From Erysipelotrichaceae bacterium (GTDB taxonomy: Bacteria; Bacillota_I; Bacilli_A; Erysipelotrichales; Erysipelotrichaceae): a DNA stretch of 23,850 bases. Below are positions 14,480 through 21,077 of this stretch, in pieces. The DNA is taken from positions 1 to 23,850 of the forward strand of contig CAAEVI010000004.1 of NCBI GenBank assembly GCA_900759455.1. Reading direction: 5' to 3'. Under the pieces are notes generated by a model, which saw only the letters and a program-made list of their open reading frames with translations, was not told the origin of the DNA and ran no database searches. The position numbers were made by a program, and so were the translations under genes. Within the stretch, counting starts at the first letter, position 1. The number at the start of each line of letters is the position of its first letter.

Positions 14480-14506
14480 AAAAAATGAGACGACAGAAGT
14501 CGTCTC
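14478..14506 (-). terminator. Hairpin with T-run inside the IS right end; possible ccpA terminator
   Basis: GAGACGAC/GTCGTCTC, 8 perfect pairs with a 4-base loop (14487-14506), is followed on the minus strand by A and eight Ts (14478-14485). It lies 57 bases past the stop of the ccpA gene and is the first terminator-like signal after it, so the IS remnant probably ends the ccpA transcript. Confidence 0.65.
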
Positions 14507-14562
14507 GCAAAAGTTTAACTTTAAGGGGTCACCTCAAATAAAGGACTTTTTAATCTCTTGTT

Positions 14563-15558
14563 TTATTTTGTTGACTGACGTGGAATGTAGACATAGCTTA
14601 ATTCCATTTCTTTGTTCAACACTTCATCATCATCGTGCAGCATTTTTGTCAACAAACGCATCGACATAGCACCCATATCATAATCAGGAATCTTGAAAGC
14701 CGAAATCTGAGGACGCTGCATCGCATTATACTTACTGTCAAGCACACATACAAGTTCCGCATCATCAGGGACCTTAAAACCTGCTTCCTTGCTTGCATTC
14801 AATACGGCAATAGCCTGAGAATCACGATATGTCATAATCACCTGTGCAGGACGATGATTTTTGTAGTAATCAGTCAGGAATACATAAGATGAACGATATT
14901 CCTTAGGGATACGGATAAATTTTTCAAATTTCATTCCATGTTCTTCAAATGCCTTCTGCAAACCTTCCAGAATCTGGTTGATCATTGACGGATTCTTACG
15001 GTCCTCAACCAGTGAAATATCGGTTTTTCCTGCATTAATATATTCAGTGGCAAAGTCATAAGCCAATTTTGCATAATCAATATAAACCGATCCGATTGTA
15101 TCTTCAGACATTTTATTACCGATAACGACAATAGGTACATTGTAATGCTTCAATGTATTTAATTCTTCGCGGTTTAATTTATCGTTGAAGATTACCACAC
15201 CGTCAACACGTGATTTAATAATGCTTTCGATAACGTCAGTCATCTCACTGATTCCGGATGAAGTGGAATGCAGCATGATATTATATTTATAAATCTTGGC
15301 AGTATCCAACAGACCATTGATGATCTGTCCAGTATAAAAGAAGCTGGACCCTGGCATAACAATAGCAATTGTAGTCGTTTTCTGCAAAGCCAGTCCCTGT
15401 GCAATGGCATTTGGCTTATATCCTAGTTTTTCAATGGCTTCCTGAACTTTAACCCGTGTATCCTCACGAACAACTTCAGATCCATTGATCACTCGCGACA
15501 CCGTAGCCAGTGATACGTCCGCCTCTTTGGCAACATCATAAATCGTGATACGCTTCAT
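14563..15558 (-). CDS. ccpA: LacI-family regulator, catabolite control protein A
   Basis: A 331-residue LacI/GalR regulator. The DNA-binding helix-turn-helix is ITIYDVAKEADVSLATVSRV (4-23), followed by the hinge helix region PNAIAQGLALQKTTTIAIV. The KTTT and YKYNIMLHST segments closely resemble CcpA, the HPr-Ser-P-dependent carbon regulator of Firmicutes. Context strengthens this: murC, a ytxG-like gene, a helical gene and then this gene repeat the B. subtilis murC-ytxG-ytxH-(ytxJ-aroA)-ccpA order. I choose ATG 15558, preceded by AAGGGAG; the frame is open to 15594, which would overlap the upstream gene. It could instead regulate a specific sugar, but order and sequence favour CcpA. Confidence 0.82.
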   Translation of the reverse strand: MKRITIYDVAKEADVSLATVSRVINGSEVVREDTRVKVQEAIEKLGYKPNAIAQGLALQKTTTIAIVMPGSSFFYTGQIINGLLDTAKIYKYNIMLHSTSSGISEMTDVIESIIKSRVDGVVIFNDKLNREELNTLKHYNVPIVVIGNKMSEDTIGSVYIDYAKLAYDFATEYINAGKTDISLVEDRKNPSMINQILEGLQKAFEEHGMKFEKFIRIPKEYRSSYVFLTDYYKNHRPAQVIMTYRDSQAIAVLNASKEAGFKVPDDAELVCVLDSKYNAMQRPQISAFKIPDYDMGAMSMRLLTKMLHDDDEVLNKEMELSYVYIPRQSTK

Positions 15559-15577
15559 ATTTGATCTCCCTTCTTCC

Positions 15578-16138
15578 CTATTTATCTGTATCATCTTTCT
15601 CCAGCAGATGCTTTAAACCATCATAAGCACGATCGGCCAATTTCATTGTTCCATCTTTCAGACGCTGTGCGCCTTCCTGAACACGTTCATCTTCCTTGAT
15701 GTCTTCTACTTTATCGCTGACACGGTTGACAATCGATGCAATTTTTTCATTCTCCATCAACTTATCAGCTCCTGCGCGCATCCCTCCGGCAATCAAGCGC
15801 CCGCTGCCCAGAAGAAATTCTTTACCATTGCGCAGCGTTGAGCGAAATTCATCGTTTTGAGAAATTTCAATTGCCTTTTCTTTTGTGATATTCAGCAATT
15901 GCATGACATCACAACGAAGTTTTTCGATATTCTCTGTCACTTTGTCTCGATCAGTATTCTCTTTCAGCCACTTCGAAGTTTCTGCAACCATTTTGCCTAA
16001 CTTTTGTCTGGCATCCTGAACCAGACGACGGTTGGCTTCATTGCTGTTTTCTTCGAAAGCCTGCAGCTGCTCTTCAGCGGCAATTTTTATTTCCTGCACC
16101 TCGTCCTTGATTTCTTCGATCAGATTGTCATTTTTCAT
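15578..16138 (-). CDS. Helical coiled-coil protein in the ytxH position
   Basis: A 186-residue, charged, almost wholly helical protein with no signal peptide or membrane segment. Heptad-like Leu/Ile spacing in the first 100 residues (EEIKDEVQEIKIAAEEQL and later) suggests coiled coil. A glycine-rich break, GSGRLIAGGMRAGADKL, lies near the middle. I choose ATG 16138, where AGGAGG precedes at a good distance; this start overlaps the DUF948 stop by 11 bases, so translation is coupled. In B. subtilis the equivalent place holds ytxH, whose product has an N-terminal membrane helix that this protein lacks, so I give position only. Function is unknown; interaction with the adjacent membrane DUF948 protein is a reasonable guess. 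Confidence 0.7.
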   Translation of the reverse strand: MKNDNLIEEIKDEVQEIKIAAEEQLQAFEENSNEANRRLVQDARQKLGKMVAETSKWLKENTDRDKVTENIEKLRCDVMQLLNITKEKAIEISQNDEFRSTLRNGKEFLLGSGRLIAGGMRAGADKLMENEKIASIVNRVSDKVEDIKEDERVQEGAQRLKDGTMKLADRAYDGLKHLLEKDDTDK

Positions 16139-16493
16139 TATCGTCCACCTCCTGTGCCTCGCTTGAAACAACATGTTCATTCTTTTTGGAAAAAATCCAT
16201 TCTTTTATGTTTGAGGCGTTTTCGATGATTGTGACCAGGGCACTGCGAACCGCATTTCTGCTTGCTTCATGAACCATATCAATTGTTTCGCTTAATTCGT
16301 TAACGGTCTGTAATGGTTTTTCAAGCTTCTGCAAATCCTGATTTACCATATCAACCGCCTTCTTTGTCTCTCTCGCGAGTATGATTGCATGACGAAGCAA
16401 AAGAATAACATAAATCAGCAAAACAATCAATACAATAGGAACAAGCTTCCAGGCCGTGTCACTCAATAAAACCAGTAAACTATCCAATGTCAT
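16128..16493 (-). CDS. DUF948-type membrane protein (YtxG-like)
   Basis: A 121-residue protein with one N-terminal membrane helix (about residues 15-35, WKLVPIVLIVLLIYVILLL) and a cytosolic helical tail that alternates hydrophobic and charged residues (ETKKAVDMVNQDLQKLEKPL). This shape and the location after murC match the DUF948 family (B. subtilis YtxG), proteins of unknown role associated with stress and cell-envelope operons. GAGGTG precedes ATG 16493. It lies 54 bases past murC, with a promoter-like sequence in the gap, and is coupled to the next gene by overlap. Confidence 0.7.
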   Translation of the reverse strand: MTLDSLLVLLSDTAWKLVPIVLIVLLIYVILLLRHAIILARETKKAVDMVNQDLQKLEKPLQTVNELSETIDMVHEASRNAVRSALVTIIENASNIKEWIFSKKNEHVVSSEAQEVDDNEK

Positions 16494-16514
16494 TTTTACA
16501 CCTCATTCCATTTA

Positions 16515-16544
16515 ATCTTAGCACATATTGTAAGTGGTTACAAT
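16515..16544 (-). promoter_or_regulatory. Candidate promoter with palindrome before the DUF948-ccpA genes
   Basis: TTGTAA (16538-16543), 17-base spacer, TAAGAT (16515-16520). A perfect inverted repeat, ATTGTAA-4-TTACAAT (16527-16544), covers the -35. The position suits an operator. The same palindrome followed by Ts on the plus strand could also act as a weak plus-strand terminator, but no plus-strand gene is near. Confidence 0.45.
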
Positions 16545-16547
16545 TTT

Positions 16548-17852
16548 TTATTGAAAATCTTTCAGAATATTTTTTAATTTATAAATATCCTTGCTGCTCA
16601 TGAACAAATACACAGCAGGACCACGTGCCGCCAGTGCTTTGGCCGCATCCTCATCCTCCTTGATGATCTTTGCATTTTTACAGCGTCCAGCCAAATCCTC
16701 AATCGTTACATTCACACCAGGTTCACGCACTGCGTTTGCAGGAAAATCACACAGATACACTTCATCGGCCATATCCAGAGATTTTGCAAAATCATCTAAA
16801 AAGTAAGCAATGCGGGAATAACGATCCGGTTTAAACAATGCGATGATTTTTTTATCAGGATACTTCACTCTGGCTGCCTCGATCATATAGCCCACGGCGG
16901 TCGGATGATGTGCATAATCATCGATATATACATTATCCCCGTTCGTTTCAATAATAAACCTGCGGTTTACGCCGGGAAAGGTTGCCAATGCATCCTGAAG
17001 AACCTCTGCATTCACATCGAGCATGATTCCCAGTGCGATGACACCGATGCTGTTAAATAATAACGGATGTCCGACATACGGCAGTTCGAAGTGACCAAAA
17101 AATTCATTCTGGAACAAAATGTCGAATGACATTCCGTTTTCCGACTGCACGACATTGACAGCTCGTACCGTATTATTTTCATTTAAGCCATATGAATACG
17201 CCTTTACCTGATAATCGAAAGAAGGAAGATACGGATCATCGCCAAAATAAACGATTCCCTTCTTTACCTGATGTATGAAGGAACAAAATGCATCACAGTA
17301 ATCATCAATATCCCGATAATAATCTACATGATCCAGCTCAATATTTGTTACGATTGCATAATCTGGATGATAGGCAAGAAAATGGCGTTTGAATTCACAG
17401 GACTCCAGAACGAAGTTCTTTGCGCCTTTTGGCATTTCACCGTGTCCGTCACCAATCAGAAAGCCCGTCGGGTCCACATGAGAAAGTACGTGTGAGATCA
17501 TTCCCGTCGTTGTTGTTTTTCCATGTGTTCCCGCAACCGAAATAGAGTTATAGTGAGTCAGCAGCTCTCCCAAAAATTCATTATACCAATATGTCTTCAC
17601 TGTTGGCATAGACAGAGCTTTTTTGACTTCCGGATTCGTTTCATCAAATGCAAGTCCGATAATAACAGTATCCCCGTCCTGGATATTCTTTTCATCAAAA
17701 GAGGTTATCTTTATGCCTCTCTCTTCCAATGGTTTTTGTGTAAAAATATATTTTTCTATATCTGATCCTGTTACTTCGTCACCGCGGTCAGCAATGATCT
17801 CGGCAAGTGAAGCCATGCCTGAACCTTTGATTCCGATAAAATGATAACGCAT
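16548..17852 (-). CDS. murC: UDP-N-acetylmuramate--L-alanine ligase MurC
   Basis: MurC adds L-Ala to UDP-MurNAc, the first amino acid of the peptidoglycan stem. The N-terminal UDP-binding loop is FIGIKGSGMASLAEI, the ATP P-loop is VAGTHGKTTTTGMI, and VTNIELDHVDYY and IDDYAHHPTAV complete the Mur ligase pattern; DRYSRIA lies in the C-terminal domain. At 434 residues it is normal length. I choose ATG 17852 (MRYHFIGIKGSGM) with AGGAAG upstream; GTG 17861 is an alternative. The upstream gene ends 12 bases before. It is part of the pepV-to-murC run. Confidence 0.95.
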   Translation of the reverse strand: MRYHFIGIKGSGMASLAEIIADRGDEVTGSDIEKYIFTQKPLEERGIKITSFDEKNIQDGDTVIIGLAFDETNPEVKKALSMPTVKTYWYNEFLGELLTHYNSISVAGTHGKTTTTGMISHVLSHVDPTGFLIGDGHGEMPKGAKNFVLESCEFKRHFLAYHPDYAIVTNIELDHVDYYRDIDDYCDAFCSFIHQVKKGIVYFGDDPYLPSFDYQVKAYSYGLNENNTVRAVNVVQSENGMSFDILFQNEFFGHFELPYVGHPLLFNSIGVIALGIMLDVNAEVLQDALATFPGVNRRFIIETNGDNVYIDDYAHHPTAVGYMIEAARVKYPDKKIIALFKPDRYSRIAYFLDDFAKSLDMADEVYLCDFPANAVREPGVNVTIEDLAGRCKNAKIIKEDEDAAKALAARGPAVYLFMSSKDIYKLKNILKDFQ

Positions 17853-17864
17853 TGTATTCACTTC

Positions 17865-18542
17865 CTATTCTTCATCTTCAAAAACAGTTTCTTCTTTAGC
17901 TGCAACATCTTTGATTGGCGTACTTTCGCCAAACAAGGAAATCTGAACCGGCTCATTCTCATCCGCCCCATCTTTCGTGAGCATCTGATCCAAAGACAAA
18001 TTTTCGTCTTCGTCATCTGCCTCACTGATCAAAGAAGGCTCGATATGCAGTTCCTTCTGAACACGTCGTTCCTGCAGTTTTTGCTTAGCTTCCTTCTCAA
18101 AATTTTCAAGTTCAAATTCTCCATACATCGGAGACAGTACGGTATTCAATGGATTTTTTGTTTTCGATTTTGGAAGATGGACTGCATCATGAATTTTCTG
18201 CTTTTTCTTTTCCTCATCTGCAGTGTTCCCATAAATTGGCGATAATACAGGTCGAAATTCAAATTCCGCATTCGTTTCCTGTTTAGTCTCCTTTCGCTGC
18301 AGTAAAGTTTCATTTCCTTTCTTTTCGGGCTGCACAGGCTTCTTATAGTCTGCATCGATACCTGTAAAAGGCTTTTTTTCCTCCGGTGAAGAAACATCGG
18401 CTTTTTCTATTTCCTTTAACGGTGTTTCCATAAGAGCTTCAGCTTTTTCCTTTTTAGGAAGCTCGATCTCTGTAACTGTCCCTTCCTCGCTGATATCGTC
18501 GATGTCTGTATTAAAAATAAGCTTTTTCAGACCTTTCAGCAT
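17865..18542 (-). CDS. Disordered acidic protein with repeated VLSPxYG motif, unknown function
   Basis: A 225-residue, strongly charged, low-complexity protein with no membrane segment and few large hydrophobic stretches. It has two copies of a short motif, VLSPIYG (residues 99-105) and VLSPMYG (135-141), 36 residues apart and each in a less charged patch, and a possible third region near VQISLFGE (199-206). Short conserved motifs in a disordered chain usually bind a partner protein. I do not recognise the family with certainty. The position between thioredoxin-like and murC genes, in a wall-related run, suggests a role in envelope or division, which is inference. GGGAGG precedes ATG 18542. 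Confidence 0.7.
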   Translation of the reverse strand: MLKGLKKLIFNTDIDDISEEGTVTEIELPKKEKAEALMETPLKEIEKADVSSPEEKKPFTGIDADYKKPVQPEKKGNETLLQRKETKQETNAEFEFRPVLSPIYGNTADEEKKKQKIHDAVHLPKSKTKNPLNTVLSPMYGEFELENFEKEAKQKLQERRVQKELHIEPSLISEADDEDENLSLDQMLTKDGADENEPVQISLFGESTPIKDVAAKEETVFEDEE

Positions 18543-18558
18543 ATTTATTGACCTCCCA

Positions 18559-18888
18559 TTATTTTAAGGACTGCAGAAAAGCATCGATTTCTGCTTCTGT
18601 TTTTCTATTTTTTGATACAAAACGACCAATTTCTTCCCCGTTGCGCAAAGCAACAAAACTTGGTATTCCCATTACATTGAATTCTACGCACACCTGCATC
18701 CATTCATCCCGATTAATATAGTAAAACTGATAATCACTGTAACGTTTGATCAATGCCGGCATGAACGGCTCAATAAAACGACAGTCCGGACACCAGTTTG
18801 CACTGAAAACCAGCACACTGACTGCACTGCTTTTCTTTATTTCATCCAGCTGCTTTAATGAAGTCAGCTCATTCATCATTTCTTTCAT
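18559..18888 (-). CDS. Thioredoxin-family protein with WCPDC active site
   Basis: A 109-residue thioredoxin-fold protein. The active site is WCPDC (Cys33 and Cys36) in SANWCPDCRF, different from the usual WCGPC of thioredoxin. The cis-proline loop is MGIPSF. Such WCPDC proteins are common small redox proteins in Firmicutes. I choose ATG 18888, seven bases after AGGAG; another ATG stands directly before it at 18891. The frame is open to 19062, but that part overlaps trmB and shows no thioredoxin sequence. The start overlaps the trmB stop, so the two are probably coupled. Substrate unknown. Confidence 0.82.
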   Translation of the reverse strand: MKEMMNELTSLKQLDEIKKSSAVSVLVFSANWCPDCRFIEPFMPALIKRYSDYQFYYINRDEWMQVCVEFNVMGIPSFVALRNGEEIGRFVSKNRKTEAEIDAFLQSLK

Positions 18889-19537
18889 CATCTTTCTCCT
18901 TTTCATACTTCCATACAGCACGATAAATCGGCTGTCCAAGCGACAAAAAGCGGTTTTCATACTCGGTAATGACATCTTCATCATGCGGCATGCGACGATA
19001 ATCCACGCTGAAATCAACAAGTGTCCAACCGGCTTCCTGAAATTGAAGAATGGAAAATTCAAACAAAGATGAGTTGTCTGTCTTCATCTGAACACATCCA
19101 TCTTTCTTGAGAATTGTCTGATACTGCGTCAGAAACAGCGGACTGCTCAGTCTTTTTTTATGTGCCCTCTTCTTCGGCCAAGGATCAGAAAAGTTCAGAT
19201 GAATGACATCAATCTCATCCTCCGCAAACCAGTCGGTTAACACAGCGGCATCTCCCCAAATAAAACGCATATGGGAAAGCTTATTTTCCATCGTATCAAA
19301 TTTTCGAACCGCGATACCGGCAACACTGACATTCTTTTCGACAGCAATCCAGCCGTCCTGCGGATACTTCTGTGCCATCAGATTCCAGTAATCGCCTTTG
19401 CCGCAGCCAATCTCCAAGTGCAATTTCTCCCCAGAAACGACATCGCTCCAATGTCCTTTCAGTTTCTCCGGTTGTTTTACTACAACATCCGCAGTTTCCA
19501 AATATTCCTGTGCCCAAGGCAGTTTTCTCATTCGCAT
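18869..19537 (-). CDS. trmB: tRNA (guanine-N7-)-methyltransferase TrmB
   Basis: TrmB methylates N7 of G46 in tRNA using S-adenosylmethionine. The 222-residue product has the SAM-binding loop HLEIGCGKGDYW (about 40-51) and the diagnostic LNFSDPWPKKRAHKKRL (about 114-130). The C-terminal MKTDNSSLFEFS and TEYENRF are also typical. The Shine-Dalgarno is weak and rather far (GAGG, about 11 bases upstream of ATG 19537). It follows pepV by 15 bases and overlaps the thioredoxin-like gene. Confidence 0.94.
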   Translation of the reverse strand: MRMRKLPWAQEYLETADVVVKQPEKLKGHWSDVVSGEKLHLEIGCGKGDYWNLMAQKYPQDGWIAVEKNVSVAGIAVRKFDTMENKLSHMRFIWGDAAVLTDWFAEDEIDVIHLNFSDPWPKKRAHKKRLSSPLFLTQYQTILKKDGCVQMKTDNSSLFEFSILQFQEAGWTLVDFSVDYRRMPHDEDVITEYENRFLSLGQPIYRAVWKYEKEKDDERNDE

Positions 19538-19552
19538 AAAAGATGCAGCCTC

Positions 19553-20947
19553 TTATTTTGCTAATGCTTCCAATGCTGCCGCATAAATGGCAGTGGCTTT
19601 TATTAAATCTTCGATCTTAACGCCTTCATCACGTTGATGCGGTCCGCCGACGAAAGCATCCGTTGTTTTTTCGCTATTAGGGAATTCAGGGCCAAACGCA
19701 ACGAAATTTTCGAATTTACGTGCATATGTTCCGCCGCCCAACGTTTTGGCCGGTGAAAAATGATCACCGGAGTACTGACGGTAAACATCCATAAGGCGTG
19801 TAATCAAAGTTGAATTCGGATCAACAAACAGCGGTTTTGAATCGCTCTCCATCACAGCATGAAGATCATAATGACGCTCCGCACATGCCTTTTCGAACTT
19901 GCTCATAATTTCATTGACATCTGCTTCATTCGGATAACGTATATCAATAGTGATTGTGCAGCTGCCGTCTTCTTTTAATGAAATGATTCCCGTATTCATT
20001 GTCAAGAATCCCATATATGCTCCATACTGATCGATACCAAGCGGTTTTCCCTGCCAGTCACAAAGCATCTCATATGTATTTCTTGCAAATGCATCATCAA
20101 GAGCCACTCCTACGAAATTAAGCAAGTGAAGAGCAGCATTGACACCTTTGTATGGCTCAGCAGCATGTGCAAACGCACCGTCAATATGAAGGCGTACCAG
20201 CTCTCCTTCTTTATTTGCAGAACCCTGCAGCTGATTGCTCTTCAAGTAAAAATCAAATTGCTGCTGAAGATCTTCATTCCATTCATTCAAAAACAAATCT
20301 GCTTTCCCGATAACGATGTTCGGACGTGTACCTGCTTCCATAGACACGATTTTAGTATCAGCCTTGCCTTCCAGCAACACATGCAAACCGCCTTTTTCTC
20401 CATAAGTAGCAGGGAAGTCAGCATCCGGAACAAAACCATATTTTGGAACTTCTGCATGTTCTTTGTAATATTCCATGCATTCCATGCCGCTTTCCTCGTC
20501 ACAACCGAGAATCAGCATGATCTTCTGACTGATCGGAACATTGTTATCACGCAGCATCTTCATGGCATAGAAACCTGCCATTGCCGGCCCTTTGTCATCA
20601 AGCACGCCTCGGCCGAACAAATAACCGTTTTCCTGTGTACATTTCAAAGGATTCTTTGTCCAGTCTTCACCAATAGGCACAATATCCAAATGTCCGAGCA
20701 CACCGATGCTTTCCTCTCCGTCTCCATATGTAATTACACCGGCATAACCGTCTACATCCTGTGTTTTAAAACCGTTGTCCTCTCCCAATTTCAGCATATA
20801 ATCAAGCGCTTCTCTAGGTCCTTTTCCAAAAGGGGCTCCCTCGCACGCTTCTTCGTCATTGCGCAGTGAAGGAATGCTGATGAGTCCTTCAAGATCACGA
20901 ATCATTTCGTCTTTATATTTTTCTGCTTCTTTCATCCAGTTTATCAT
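19553..20947 (-). CDS. pepV: Dipeptidase PepV (peptidase M20)
   Basis: PepV is a dizinc dipeptidase of the M20A family that cleaves a broad range of dipeptides in the cytosol. Metal ligands are visible: His86 and Asp88 in LGHLDIVPIG, an Asp in GRGVLDDKGP (117-118), Glu151/152 in CDEESGMECMEY, Asp175 or 177 in VPDADFP, and a final His in GGPHQRDEGV. The lid domain lies between about 190 and 330. Length (464) matches lactococcal PepV. AGAGGTGA precedes ATG 20947. It heads the run pepV-trmB-thioredoxin-unknown-murC. The ~130 bases upstream contain A/T-rich -10-like TATGAT and TAGAAT, but no convincing -35. Confidence 0.93.
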   Translation of the reverse strand: MINWMKEAEKYKDEMIRDLEGLISIPSLRNDEEACEGAPFGKGPREALDYMLKLGEDNGFKTQDVDGYAGVITYGDGEESIGVLGHLDIVPIGEDWTKNPLKCTQENGYLFGRGVLDDKGPAMAGFYAMKMLRDNNVPISQKIMLILGCDEESGMECMEYYKEHAEVPKYGFVPDADFPATYGEKGGLHVLLEGKADTKIVSMEAGTRPNIVIGKADLFLNEWNEDLQQQFDFYLKSNQLQGSANKEGELVRLHIDGAFAHAAEPYKGVNAALHLLNFVGVALDDAFARNTYEMLCDWQGKPLGIDQYGAYMGFLTMNTGIISLKEDGSCTITIDIRYPNEADVNEIMSKFEKACAERHYDLHAVMESDSKPLFVDPNSTLITRLMDVYRQYSGDHFSPAKTLGGGTYARKFENFVAFGPEFPNSEKTTDAFVGGPHQRDEGVKIEDLIKATAIYAAALEALAK

Positions 20948-21016
20948 ATCAAATCACCTCTCATCTATTCTATCATAAAGAAGATAAAAACCGTAGAACT
21001 TTTTTCATTTTCTTTC

Positions 21017-21069
21017 ATAATAAAGAAAACGCTTGCGTCTGTGTCTTTTTCACACTGTTCACAAGCGTT
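21017..21069 (-). terminator. Terminator of pnp
   Basis: AACGCTTG/CAAGCGTT (21028-21035 with 21062-21069) with an inner GTG/CAC-rich extension forms a long hairpin, followed on the minus strand by TTCTTTATT. It begins 8 bases after the pnp stop. Confidence 0.8.
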
Positions 21070-21077
21070 ATCCTTAA

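Larger units (their letters stand above)
13860..14536 (+). mobile_element. Decayed IS3-family (IS150-like) insertion sequence, internally deleted
   Basis: The left end begins TGTACCGCCC and continues AAATGTTAGACC. The right end, read inward on the minus strand, begins TGAGGTGACCCC and continues AAAGTTAAAC. The two share TG....G.CCCC...AAA.GTTA.AC, the pattern of imperfect IS150-type inverted repeats. Between them lie remains of OrfA and only the two ends of OrfB. The element is about 0.68 kb, against about 1.4-1.5 kb for an intact one. I see no target-site duplication, so the right boundary is approximate. It cannot make its own transposase. Confidence 0.8.

Noticed and set aside
18891..19062. 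N-terminal extension of the thioredoxin-like protein
   Set aside because: The extension reads an out-of-frame part of trmB and has no thioredoxin features; the ribosome site points to 18888 or 18891.
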